In this document: positions 16,335 through 24,136 of the stretch, one piece after another
Position numbering within the stretch: position 1 is the first letter of the stretch
Layout of the letters: every line of letters starts with the position of its first letter
NCBI GenBank assembly: GCA_964242115.1
Contig: CAXSZX010000001.1
Coordinates: 310,001 to 374,000 of the forward strand
DNA length: 64,000 bases
Source: BOG-908 sp964242115
GTDB taxonomy: Bacteria > Pseudomonadota > Alphaproteobacteria > Acetobacterales > Acetobacteraceae
Direction: 5' to 3'
Position numbers and translations under genes: made by a program
The notes under the pieces: model-generated
Databases searched by the model: none
Seen by the model: the letters and a program-made list of their open reading frames with translations, nothing else
What the model was told of the DNA's origin: nothing

Positions 16335-18074
16335 ATGTCGGGTGACGTTCTGCAGCATCCGTCGGCGCACCGTCATGCGAACGACGAACATCCTGAGCCT
16401 CGCCCAGCCGAGCGCGTCGGCCTGCGCCGTGCGGCACTGCTTACGCTTATGCTCGGCGTGGCCGCTTGCCTCGTCTGGTTGGCCGCCGCGGTCCTGGCAC
16501 CAGGCGGCTGGACCGCGCTGAAGCTGGCGCTGCTGTTCTGCCTGGCGGCCAACGCGCCGTGGCTGGGCCTGTCTGCGGCAACTGCGCTGATCGGGTTCTG
16601 CGTCCGCATCTTCGCGCGTGATCCTGCGGCGGCCGTGTTCCCGGCCCTGCGCCTGGTCCGCCAGGACCAGCCGGTGACGCTGCGAACCGCGATCGCCGTT
16701 TGCGTGCGCGACGAGGCGGTCGCACCCGTCTTCGCCAGGCTGGCGCAGCTCGGCACCGCCATCGACCACGCCGGGCTGTCCGGCCGATTCTCGCTGTGCG
16801 TGCTGTCCGACACCGCTGGCGACACGCTGGCCAAGGCCGAGGCCCACGCATTCGTCGCCTTGCGCGCCGGCTGCGCAACCCCGGTGCTGTACCGCCGGCG
16901 CGCGGTCAACACCGGTTTCAAGGCCGGCAACGTGATGTCGTTCCTGGACGAGCACGCGGGCACCTTCGACCTGCTGGTCTGCCTGGACGCCGACAGCGAG
17001 ATGACGCTGCCCGCCATCCTGCGCCTGGTCCGGGTGATGCAGGCCGACCCGCGTCTGGCCATCGTGCAGTCCACCTTCCACGGCCAGCCGGCCAGCGCCC
17101 TGTTCCCCCGCCTGTTCCAGTTCGGCCAGTTGCAGGGCCTGCGCGTCTGGGCGGTGGGACAGGCCTGGTGGCAGGGCGACGGCGGCCCTTACTGGGGACA
17201 CAACGCCATCGTCCGCATCGCACCGTTTCGCGCGCATTGCCGGCTCGCACCGCTGCCGGACGGTGCGGCCATCATGTCGCACGACCACGTGGAGGCGGCG
17301 CTGCTGCAGGGTGCCGGCTGGCGCCTGCGGGTGCTGGCCTGCGACGAGGGCTCGTCGGAGGCACAGCCCCCCACGCTGCCCGACTACCTGGTCCGCGACC
17401 GCCGCTGGGCCGCCGGCAACCTGCAGTACCGTTTCCTGCTGCGCCGGCGCGAACTTGGCCGGCTGGGCCGGCTGCAGATGCTCCAGGCCATCCTGCACTA
17501 TGCGCTGACGCCGCTGTGGTTCGCCATGCTGCCGCTGGCCGCGCTGAACGCAGCCACCGGGGGCACCACCGAACTCCGCTGGGGGCGCCTGCTCGTCCTG
17601 CTCGGGCTCGGCTGGCTGACGCTGCACGCGCCCAAGCTGCTTGGCACACTAGAACTGCTGCTGCGCCCGGGCGTGGCAGCGCCATTTGGCGGGCGGGCTT
17701 GCGCTTTGCGCCTGGCCGCGTGCGAACTGGTGTTCGCCCAGTTGTTCGACCCCATCATCGCGCTGCATAAGACGGCCGGCGTGCTGCGCCTGGCAGTCGG
17801 CTCCCATGACTCCTGGGCAGGGCAGACCCGCGACGAGCACGCGATTGGGTGGCCGCGCGCCGCGCGGCTGTTCTGGCCGCACACGCTGGTTGGAGTTGCA
17901 CTTGCTGCGGTCTTTGCTGCTGTCTCGCTTGCGGCTTTGCTTGTGTCCTTGCCGGTGATTGCGGGATTGCTGCTCGCGTTGCCGTTTGCTGTGCTGACAT
18001 CGGTGCAAGGCAAGCCGTTCTTTTTTGAAAAAAAGCAGCAAAAACCTCTTGCTCGGGCTGTCGCGGACGGCTGA
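16335..18074 (+). CDS. OpgH/MdoH-like GT2 glucosyltransferase with element-encoded C-terminus
   Basis: Inner-membrane GT2 glycosyltransferase of the glucan synthase H type. After two N-terminal membrane helices come the donor domain motifs AVCVRDEAV, VNTGFKAGN, CLDADSEM (the DxD pair), PYWGHNAIVRI, MSHDHVEAALL and the product-binding RDRRWAAGNLQY, which closely follow MdoH; then several C-terminal helices. About 579 residues. The partner opgG is absent, so the product need not be periplasmic glucan. The last about 20 codons (KPFFFEKKQQKPLARAVADG) and the stop lie within palindromic element R9, so the natural C-terminus has been overwritten. ATG 16335 gives the family-like start just after R8. 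Confidence 0.85.
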   Translation: MSGDVLQHPSAHRHANDEHPEPRPAERVGLRRAALLTLMLGVAACLVWLAAAVLAPGGWTALKLALLFCLAANAPWLGLSAATALIGFCVRIFARDPAAAVFPALRLVRQDQPVTLRTAIAVCVRDEAVAPVFARLAQLGTAIDHAGLSGRFSLCVLSDTAGDTLAKAEAHAFVALRAGCATPVLYRRRAVNTGFKAGNVMSFLDEHAGTFDLLVCLDADSEMTLPAILRLVRVMQADPRLAIVQSTFHGQPASALFPRLFQFGQLQGLRVWAVGQAWWQGDGGPYWGHNAIVRIAPFRAHCRLAPLPDGAAIMSHDHVEAALLQGAGWRLRVLACDEGSSEAQPPTLPDYLVRDRRWAAGNLQYRFLLRRRELGRLGRLQMLQAILHYALTPLWFAMLPLAALNAATGGTTELRWGRLLVLLGLGWLTLHAPKLLGTLELLLRPGVAAPFGGRACALRLAACELVFAQLFDPIIALHKTAGVLRLAVGSHDSWAGQTRDEHAIGWPRAARLFWPHTLVGVALAAVFAAVSLAALLVSLPVIAGLLLALPFAVLTSVQGKPFFFEKKQQKPLARAVADG

Positions 18075-18138
18075 GACAGCGCGCAACCCAGGAACAAAGT
18101 TTTTTGCTGCTTTTTTTCGAAAAAGGCTTGCCTTGCCT
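18005..18138. repeat. palindromic element R9, overlapping the end of the OpgH-like gene
   Basis: Left arm GTTCTTTTTTGAAAAAAAGC, core GGCTGTCGCGGACGGCTGA, right arm GCTGCTTTTTTTCGAAAAAG. The TGA in the core ends the OpgH-like reading frame. Confidence 0.9.
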
Positions 18139-18224
18139 CGCTGGCGTTTGCGTGAGCAACCGCTCCCCGGGTTTACAGCGCGTCGCATATCCCCATGTGG
18201 CCCACACCCGGGCGGTCGGCGTCC

Positions 18225-18230
18225 GGGAGG
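18225..18230 (+). promoter_or_regulatory. strong ribosome-binding site GGGAGG before a mini-ORF and ino1
   Basis: GGGAGG ends 8 bp before ATG 18239, the ideal spacing for the nine-codon mini-ORF, and is too far (19 and 34 bp) for the two candidate ino1 starts. Confidence 0.55.
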
Positions 18231-18238
18231 GTTTAGGG

Positions 18239-18268
18239 ATGAAAAACGCATGCCGGATTTGGGCGTGA
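18239..18268 (+). CDS. possible nine-residue coupling leader (MKNACRIWA)
   Basis: A nine-codon frame with a strong Shine-Dalgarno sequence ends in a TGA that overlaps a GTG start of inositol-3-phosphate synthase (GTGA). It would feed ribosomes into ino1. Contains one Cys. Not a known peptide. Confidence 0.35.
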   Translation: MKNACRIWA

Positions 18269-19455
18269 GCGAGTCCAACGCAGGTCGCCGGCTCGGTGTT
18301 CTCGTGGTCGGCGTGGGCGGCGCGGTTGCCACCACGGCGGTCGCCGGCATCGAGCTGCTGCGCCGCGGGTCGAACGACTTCGCCGGGCTGCCGCTGGCCG
18401 ACGCCGACGTGCCCGGGCTGGCCGCCTACCGCAACATGCATTTCGCCGGCTGGGACCTCAACGCCGACGATCTTAGCCACGCAGCCCAGGGCCACCGTGT
18501 GCTGGAGGCCGAGCAGGCCAGCCTCGTCGCCGAACCGATGTCGCGCATCCGCCCCTGGCCGGCGGTCGGCAGCACGGATTTCTGCGCCAACGTGGACGGC
18601 GCCAACAAGGTGGTCGCCGGCAGCCACCGCGGCGCCATCGAGCGCATCCGTCAGGACATCCGCGACTACCGGGAGTCCACCGGCATCGGCGACCTCGTCA
18701 TGATCAACCTCGCCTCGGTAGAGCGCTGGCCGGCAGACACGGCTGTGCTCGAGGAGGTCGACGCTTTCGAGCGCGGGCTGGACGACAACAACCCATCCAT
18801 CAGCCCGGCGATGCTCTACGCCTACGCGTCGATCACCGAGGGCGTGCCTTACGGCAACTTCACCCCGAGCCTGGCGGCCGACATCCCCGCACTGGTCGCA
18901 CTCGCCGCCGAACGAAACGTGCCGGTGGCAGGCAAGGACGGCAAGACTGGGCAGACGTTCCTGAAGACCGTGTTGGCGCCGGCGTTGCGTGCACGCTCGC
19001 TGTTCGTGGAAGGCTGGTTCAGCACCAACATTCTCGGCAACCGCGACGGGCTGGCCTTGGACAACGCCGCCAGCCTGCAGAGCAAGCTTGCCACCAAGGG
19101 GTCCGTGCTGGACAACATCCTCGGCTACAAGGTCGAGAACCACCTGGTGAACATCCAGTACTACAAGCCGCGCGGCGACAACAAGGAAGCCTGGGACAAC
19201 ATCGACATCGTCGGTTTCCTCGGCCAGAAAATGCAGATAAAACTGAATTTTCTCTGCCGTGACAGCATCCTCGCCGCCCCGCTGGTGATCGAGATCGCTC
19301 GCGTGCTGGACCTGGCACGCCGCCGCGGCCATGGCGGCATCCAGGAACAGCTCGGCCTGTTTTTCAAAGCGCCGATGACGCCGGCCGGGCAGCGCGAGGA
19401 ACACTCGTTTCCCGTCCAGCAGCAGGTCCTGCTGGACTGGTTGGTGGCCGCCTGA
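18265..19455 (+). CDS. ino1: inositol-3-phosphate synthase
   Basis: NAD-dependent conversion of glucose 6-phosphate to myo-inositol 3-phosphate. The N-terminal VLVVGVGGAVATTAVAGI is the dinucleotide-binding loop; SITEGVPYGNFTPS, AGKDGKTGQT (active-site Lys) and EGWFSTNILGNRDGLAL are family blocks, and KPRGDNKEAWDNIDIVGF follows. About 396 residues, bacterial size. I chose GTG 18265 because it forms a GTGA overlap with a mini-ORF that has a good ribosome-binding site; ATG 18250 is an alternative. The gene heads the inositol branch of the accessory block. Confidence 0.93.
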   Translation: MSESNAGRRLGVLVVGVGGAVATTAVAGIELLRRGSNDFAGLPLADADVPGLAAYRNMHFAGWDLNADDLSHAAQGHRVLEAEQASLVAEPMSRIRPWPAVGSTDFCANVDGANKVVAGSHRGAIERIRQDIRDYRESTGIGDLVMINLASVERWPADTAVLEEVDAFERGLDDNNPSISPAMLYAYASITEGVPYGNFTPSLAADIPALVALAAERNVPVAGKDGKTGQTFLKTVLAPALRARSLFVEGWFSTNILGNRDGLALDNAASLQSKLATKGSVLDNILGYKVENHLVNIQYYKPRGDNKEAWDNIDIVGFLGQKMQIKLNFLCRDSILAAPLVIEIARVLDLARRRGHGGIQEQLGLFFKAPMTPAGQREEHSFPVQQQVLLDWLVAA

Positions 19456-19467
19456 AGCGGTCGGGTG

Positions 19468-20427
19468 ATGGACAGCCTCTTACCGGCTGAGCTACGCGGC
19501 TCAGCCGACCTTGCCGGCATCGCGTCTCTGGCCGCAGAACTGGCGACCCTGAAGCGCTTACGTGACGCGCGTTCCCCCGACAGCCTCGCCTCGCTGATGT
19601 TTCGCCGCGCCTGGGCGTCGCTCTGCGCCGGCACAGCTTTGCGGGACGTAGCCCTGTCCGTTTCCGCCGACGCGCTGGTTGCACTTCGCCTGGGCGGCAT
19701 CGACGGTTCAGTGTTGGCTCAGGCCGGACTCACTGCCCAACAGGCGGCCCGGGTGCAGACTGCGTCGTTCGACCAGGTGACCGGTTCGGTCGTGGCCGGC
19801 CCGGCCGGCGGTGCGGCGGCAGCCGGGCTGGTTGGCGAGCTGCGCCGGCGCGTTGGCAGCGCGCCGGAGACGGTCACCTGTGTTCCTGCGTTCGTCGAGG
19901 CGCTGATCCGTCAACCGCGTGCGGGTGCTACCTGCCCCGGCAAGCCACGCCTGATCCTGGAGCCATCGGAGGGCCACGGCGATCACTGCCTAGCGGTGGC
20001 CGTGCTGGGCGTGGTCCTGTGCGCGGAATACGATGCCGACCCTGCACCGGTCTTCCTCGCCGGCTTGGCCCATCACCTGCACAACGCAACCCTGCCCGAT
20101 GCCGGGTTCGCCGGCGAAATGCTGCTGGGCGACCACCTGGTGCCGGTCCTGCGCGGCCTGACCGACCAGGCGCTGGCCACCTTGCCGGCCGCCCTGGCCA
20201 CCCAAACGCGGGACGCGCTTTGCCTAGCAGCGGATGCCGGAACGCCGGAGGGGCGCGCCTTCAACGCCGCCGACGTCGTCGACCGCATCATGGAGGTGCG
20301 TCACTTCGCCGCCGTTGCCGGCTTCACCGAAGCGCAGGCGCTGGACGAGATGGAATTGGTCCACGTCGGCCCGCTGCAGGATTTTCACTACCAGGTGATG
20401 CGCCGCGCTGGATTGGTGCCGGCGTGA
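19468..20427 (+). CDS. HD-superfamily hydrolase-like protein
   Basis: A 319-residue protein. The C-terminal half has an HD-type metal site pattern: EGHGDHCLAVAVLG (first His region), LAGLAHHLHNATLPDAGF (the His-His element), GDHLVPVLR, and a distal NAADVVDRIMEVRH Asp. The N-terminal 150 residues are helical and unrecognised. HD enzymes hydrolyse phosphate esters; given its place right after ino1, inositol phosphate is an obvious candidate substrate, but this is inference. A GTG at 19465 is adjacent to the chosen ATG. Its stop overlaps the GTG of the next tiny ORF. Confidence 0.65.
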   Translation: MDSLLPAELRGSADLAGIASLAAELATLKRLRDARSPDSLASLMFRRAWASLCAGTALRDVALSVSADALVALRLGGIDGSVLAQAGLTAQQAARVQTASFDQVTGSVVAGPAGGAAAAGLVGELRRRVGSAPETVTCVPAFVEALIRQPRAGATCPGKPRLILEPSEGHGDHCLAVAVLGVVLCAEYDADPAPVFLAGLAHHLHNATLPDAGFAGEMLLGDHLVPVLRGLTDQALATLPAALATQTRDALCLAADAGTPEGRAFNAADVVDRIMEVRHFAAVAGFTEAQALDEMELVHVGPLQDFHYQVMRRAGLVPA

Positions 20428-20760
20428 CCATCGCGTTCGGCAACCCGAGTCGCCTGACGACCTGCGCCGTCCCGACTGACCCGCTGCAGGCGGTCAACCA
20501 TCGGATCATGCGGCCCCGGGATGATGCTGGCGTGATCATTAGGCTTGGCAGTTTGGCGCGTCTGGTGATCTGCACGCTCCTCGCTGACAGGCGGGAAACC
20601 GCCTGCTTCGGACGATGCGCCTCGCTGGCGTCAGCATGAGCAGCGCAGCCGGCAGCCTGCGCGGTGCGAACCGCCTGGTTCGGGCCATGCGCCGCGTTGA
20701 TGTCACCATGAGCAGCGAGTCCGACAGCCTGCGCGGCACGGTTGCCTGCGCGTCGCCAAC
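20395..20760 (+). repeat. decayed tandem duplications between the HD gene and the methyltransferase
   Basis: Related segments start near 20401, 20510, 20612 and 20690. The last two are clearest: ATGAGCAGC followed by GACAGCCTGCGCGG or GGCAGCCTGCGCGG recurs 72 bp apart, each preceded by a GATGCGCC/CATGCGCC block. The source appears to be the 3' end of the HD gene (MRRAG). Confidence 0.6.
20424..20639 (+). CDS. tiny ORF A (71 residues), unknown
   Basis: GTG start in a GTGA overlap with the HD gene; its own TGA overlaps the ATG of tiny ORF B. No recognised domain. It contains several Cys, Thr and Ser and is built on degenerate tandem DNA copies (see the repeat entry). It is possibly just a bridge that keeps translation coupled through duplicated DNA. 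Confidence 0.3.
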   Translation: MTIAFGNPSRLTTCAVPTDPLQAVNHRIMRPRDDAGVIIRLGSLARLVICTLLADRRETACFGRCASLASA

Positions 20761-20815
20761 GGGTGCGCTTCAGGGCGTCCGCAAGGTGCGCGGCACCGGA
20801 GCGGCGCTGGCATGA
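20636..20815 (+). CDS. tiny ORF B (59 residues), unknown, internally duplicated
   Basis: ATG start in an ATGA overlap with tiny ORF A; stop in an ATGA overlap with the methyltransferase. The peptide has a 24-residue internal repeat (MSSAAGSLRG, then MSSESDSLRG). No known family. Could be a small structural or precursor peptide, but the duplicated, decaying DNA suggests it is by-product sequence. Confidence 0.3.
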   Translation: MSSAAGSLRGANRLVRAMRRVDVTMSSESDSLRGTVACASPTGALQGVRKVRGTGAALA

Positions 20816-22137
20816 CCTTGGCGCTCGACGGCCTGCGCAGCCCGGTCACCGGCGCCGTGCTCATCGCCGGGCCGCACGACCTGCGTGCGGCCGGCGAGCG
20901 CTGGCCGGTGGTGGACGGCATCGCCTTCCTGCGCGCCGACCGCCGTGCGCTTGCCGACGAAGCGCTTTCGGCGCTGGATTCCGGCGACGCCGAGACCGCC
21001 TGCGTCGTCCTGCTGTCAGACCAGGATGGCTGGGCCAGCACGCCGCCGCCCGACGAAGCCAGCCGCCGCCGCGCCGTGCGCGACCGCACCGCACTGAGCT
21101 TCCGCGCGGCGATGGACCTGCTGGCCTTCGGTCCCGTCGGCACTTACTTCGCGCATCGCTGGTCGGACCCCACCTTCCTCTCCGGCCTCGCGTTAGCCGA
21201 GGCGCACTGGCACGCACCGGACCGTATCGTGGAGCTCGCCTGCGGCGCCGGGCACTTCCTGCGCGAGTTCGCCCGCGTGCGGCCGCAGGCCGAAGTCACC
21301 GGCTGCGACCTGGTGTTTGCCAAGCTATGGCTGGCGCGACACTTCGTGGCACCACAGGCGCGACTGCTGTGCTTCGACGCGGCGCAGGCTTGGCCGCTGG
21401 CGAACGCCTCGGCGGACCTCGTGTTCTGTCACGATGCTTTCTATTTTCTGCCGGACAAGCCGCGCGTGGCGGCCGAGATGTTGCGGGTGGCCGGTAAGCA
21501 GGAAGCAAGCGCTTCTTTTTCGAGAAAAAGCAGCAAAACGCTTTTGCGAGCGCTGTCGCGGACAGCTGAAACGACACGCCTCCCCAACACGCACCCACAG
21601 AGACAAAAGTTTTTTGGTGCTTTTTTTCAAAAAAGAACCGCTGGCTTCGCGTCCCCGGGCCGAGTGCTTGTCGGCCACGCGCACAACGCGGCCGTCGACA
21701 ACCTCTCCCACGGCGCCCCGCTGCTCCCCGATCAGTACGCCGCCCTGTTCGGCCCGGCACTGCTCTACGACGACCGCGAGCTGACAACGGCACTCGCCGA
21801 AGCGCGCGCCCCACGCCCGGCGAATGCCGCCGACCTGTTGCAGGCGCCAGCCGTGGCGCTGGCGGCCGGGGCGGCTGCAACCGACGCGCCGCGCGCGCTG
21901 ACCGGCGGGCTGGCGATGCCGAAACCGGGGCAGGAGTTACTGCGCAACCCGCTCTACTGCGCGGACGCGGACACAGCGTCGCTGCGCTTCCCCTCGCCGC
22001 GCTACGAGGCGGAGTACGCGACGCTGGCCACCTACCGCCGCACGACCGACGCGCCCGCCCGGGCGGTAGCCGGCGACCCGGCGCTGGAAGGGGCTATCCG
22101 CCGGCGCGAACTCCTCGACCTGCCGGCGGCCTGGTGA
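20812..22137 (+). CDS. SAM-dependent methyltransferase interrupted in frame by a palindromic element
   Basis: Residues 1-45 resemble a Trm112-type zinc-ribbon N-terminus (LRSPVTGAVL ... RWPVVDGIAFLR) in which the usual cysteines have become Ser/Thr. The Rossmann methyltransferase core follows: IVELACGAGHFLREFA (motif I), EVTGCDL, and DLVFCHDAFYFLPDK. After EMLRVAG a 55-codon stretch (21496-21660) is encoded by element R10 with no stop and no frame change; then GRVLVGHAHN resumes the core. Without the insert the protein would be 386 residues. The insert sits at the strand before the beta5-6 hairpin, so it may form an exposed basic loop or may inactivate the enzyme. Overlaps both neighbours (ATGA, GTGA). 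Confidence 0.82.
   Translation: MTLALDGLRSPVTGAVLIAGPHDLRAAGERWPVVDGIAFLRADRRALADEALSALDSGDAETACVVLLSDQDGWASTPPPDEASRRRAVRDRTALSFRAAMDLLAFGPVGTYFAHRWSDPTFLSGLALAEAHWHAPDRIVELACGAGHFLREFARVRPQAEVTGCDLVFAKLWLARHFVAPQARLLCFDAAQAWPLANASADLVFCHDAFYFLPDKPRVAAEMLRVAGKQEASASFSRKSSKTLLRALSRTAETTRLPNTHPQRQKFFGAFFQKRTAGFASPGRVLVGHAHNAAVDNLSHGAPLLPDQYAALFGPALLYDDRELTTALAEARAPRPANAADLLQAPAVALAAGAAATDAPRALTGGLAMPKPGQELLRNPLYCADADTASLRFPSPRYEAEYATLATYRRTTDAPARAVAGDPALEGAIRRRELLDLPAAW
21496..21660 (+). repeat. palindromic element R10 inserted inside a coding region
   Basis: 165 bp, a multiple of three. Left arm GCTTCTTTTTCGAGAAAAAG, core GCGCTGTCGCGGACAGCTGA, right arm GGTGCTTTTTTTCAAAAAAG. It encodes KQEASASFSRKSSKTLLRAL and 35 further residues in the methyltransferase frame. 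Confidence 0.93.
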
Positions 22138-23168
22138 ACTCCGGCGAGCGCCTGGGCTGGGGCATCGCCGGCTGCGGCTGGGTGGCGCGCGACTACGCGG
22201 TGCCGGCCATCCGCGGGTCCTCGAACGGCACCCTGCTTGCGGTGCACGACCAGTCTGACGCGGCGCTGGACACGGCACGGCGGGAACTCGACGGCGTCGC
22301 CTGCCATGCCAGCCTGGACGACTTCCTGGCCACCCCCGGCTTGCAAGCGGTGTACGTTGCCACGCCGAACCACGCCCACCGTGCGCTGGCAGAGCGCGCC
22401 GCCGCGGCCGGCCTCGCCGTGCTGTGCGAGAAGCCAATGGCCACCACGCTGGCGGAGGCCACCCGCATGGTGCGCGCCTGCAGCGACGCCGGCGTGCGCT
22501 ACGCCACCGCCTTCGACCAGCGCTTCCACCCGGCGCATCGTCATCTGGCCCGCCTGGTGGCCGACGGCGCCATCGGCCAGCCGACCGCCATCCGCATCGT
22601 CTATGCCTGCTGGGTGGATGATGCCTGGGCGCCCGACGCGCTGAGCACCGACAACTGGCGCACCGACCCGGAGCGCGCCGGCGGCGGCGCGCTGTTCGAC
22701 CTCGCCCCGCACGGGCTGGACCTCGCCGCGATGATCCTGGGCGAGCGCATCGAGGCCGTCGCCGCCATGGGCCAGTCGCGCGTGCACGGCTACGCGTCGC
22801 GGGGCGTTGAGGACGGGGCGTTGCTGATGGCGCGCTCGGCCTCCGGCGTGCTGCTACAGATGCACGTGGCCTATAATTGCCCGGAGACTTTGCCGCGTCG
22901 CCGATTGGAAGTGCTGGGCACGGCGGGGCAGATCGTCGCCACCGACACCATGGGGCAGACGCCTGGCGGCACGTTGTTTCTCACCGATGCCGCGGACGGC
23001 GTGGCGCGCCAGTTGGACGTGCCGGACGCGGAGCGTGCGCCGTTCCTCGGCCAGATGGAGGCGTTTGCTGACTGCGTGCTTGGCGGGACAGAGTTTGCCT
23101 TCACGCCGGAGCATGATTTGCACACGATGGCTTTGCTGGAGCGTGCGCAGGCAATGGTGGCAAAGTGA
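22134..23168 (+). CDS. Gfo/Idh/MocA family NAD(P)-dependent oxidoreductase
   Basis: A 344-residue sugar or cyclitol dehydrogenase. GIAGCGWVARDYAVPAI is the N-terminal dinucleotide fold, VYVATPNHAH follows, and CEKPMATT contains the family EKP lysine; the substrate domain has GGGALFDLAPHGLD with the usual D-x-x-x-H. Such enzymes oxidise or epimerise sugars and inositols (inositol 2-dehydrogenase is a member), which suits the ino1 context. Its GTG start overlaps the methyltransferase stop (GTGA). The exact substrate is not readable. Confidence 0.9.
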   Translation: MNSGERLGWGIAGCGWVARDYAVPAIRGSSNGTLLAVHDQSDAALDTARRELDGVACHASLDDFLATPGLQAVYVATPNHAHRALAERAAAAGLAVLCEKPMATTLAEATRMVRACSDAGVRYATAFDQRFHPAHRHLARLVADGAIGQPTAIRIVYACWVDDAWAPDALSTDNWRTDPERAGGGALFDLAPHGLDLAAMILGERIEAVAAMGQSRVHGYASRGVEDGALLMARSASGVLLQMHVAYNCPETLPRRRLEVLGTAGQIVATDTMGQTPGGTLFLTDAADGVARQLDVPDAERAPFLGQMEAFADCVLGGTEFAFTPEHDLHTMALLERAQAMVAK

Positions 23169-23296
23169 AACCGCTTCGTTTTTTTAAAAGGAAGCAAAAA
23201 AACTTTGCGTCGCGCTGTCGTGGGGACTCCCACAACGCGCGCCTAAGAGAACAGAAGTTTTTTGGTTCTTTTCTTCAAAAAAGAACTGCTTGCTTT
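23168..23296. repeat. palindromic intergenic element R11 (full copy)
   Basis: Left arm GCTTCGTTTTTTTAAAAGGA with AGC, core GCGCTGTCG, right arm GGTTCTTTTCTTCAAAAAAG with AACTG. It splits the oxidoreductase gene from the MBL gene, whose ATG follows 15 bp later. Confidence 0.88.
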
Positions 23297-23311
23297 TCTT
23301 TGGTCCGGTGA

Positions 23312-24136
23312 ATGCCCCTAACCCCTTACGCCTGTAGCAACTGCGGCCACTGGCAGCGCTACTTCGCCACCCCGCCGCTCTGCCCGATCTGTTCCGACGT
23401 GCGCAACGACTTGCCCGAGGACGGCTGGGATTTTCGCACGCCGGAACAGCTGATCCCCACGCTGCAGTTCCACTGGCGCGAGGCGATTCCCGGCGTGTGG
23501 GAGTTCTGGTCCACGCCGCGTTTCGGCCTGGACAGTCACGGCTGGCTGCTCTTGCACGAAGCGGGCAACATCGCGTTCGAGGCAGCGCCGATCTACAACG
23601 ATGCGCAACTGGCGCAGATACGCGCGCTTGGCGGCATACGGTTTCTGGCGGCATCGCACCCGCACGGCTACGGCGCGCTGTTCCAGTTGCAGGAGGTGTT
23701 CCAGCCGGAAGCGTTGCTGATCCAGAAAGATGATCTTGACTGGACCAAGGCGTTCCGGGTGACGCTGCCTTACGACGAGACGTTTGAGATCTACCCTGGC
23801 CTGACCTTGCACCACGTCGGCGGCCACTATGCCGGGCAGGCGGTGCTGCACGATGCGCAGCGCCGCGCGGTGTTCGCCGGTGACAGCCTGAAGATCGACT
23901 TCGACGTGGCGGGCGAGGCGCGCGGGATTTCCTGCCACAAGGCCTACCACAAGCAGATCCCGCTCTCGCGTGACGAGGCGCGCCGCTACCGCAGCGTCTA
24001 TGAGCGGCTGGACTTCACCTCGGTGTTCACGCCGTTCGAGATGGCGACCGACACCGGCACGGCGGCAGCGCTGGCGTTGCTCGACGAGGTGATCGAAGGC
24101 CCGCCGTCCACTAAGCCGATCCCGATCCGCCGATGA
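23312..24136 (+). CDS. MBL-fold protein with N-terminal zinc ribbon
   Basis: A 274-residue protein. Residues 8-27 hold two Cys pairs (CSNC and CPIC) of a rubredoxin-like or zinc-ribbon knuckle. The metallo-beta-lactamase fold follows, but the HxHxDH motif reads SHPHGYGAL, so the Asp-His pair of the second metal site is missing; HHVGGHYAG and VFAGDSLKI supply the later His and Asp. It may bind one metal only, or act non-hydrolytically. It is coupled to YcaO2 by an ATGA overlap, which suggests that the two work together. Substrate unknown. Confidence 0.8.
   Translation: MPLTPYACSNCGHWQRYFATPPLCPICSDVRNDLPEDGWDFRTPEQLIPTLQFHWREAIPGVWEFWSTPRFGLDSHGWLLLHEAGNIAFEAAPIYNDAQLAQIRALGGIRFLAASHPHGYGALFQLQEVFQPEALLIQKDDLDWTKAFRVTLPYDETFEIYPGLTLHHVGGHYAGQAVLHDAQRRAVFAGDSLKIDFDVAGEARGISCHKAYHKQIPLSRDEARRYRSVYERLDFTSVFTPFEMATDTGTAAALALLDEVIEGPPSTKPIPIRR

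Noticed and set aside
18239..18268. Riboswitch or attenuator before ino1
   Set aside because: The leader has no codon run or alternative hairpin pair that would support attenuation; translational coupling is the simpler reading.
20424..20815. Tiny ORFs as certain RiPP precursors for the YcaO proteins
   Set aside because: They derive from decaying tandem duplications and lack a clear leader/core pattern; kept only as low-confidence ORFs.
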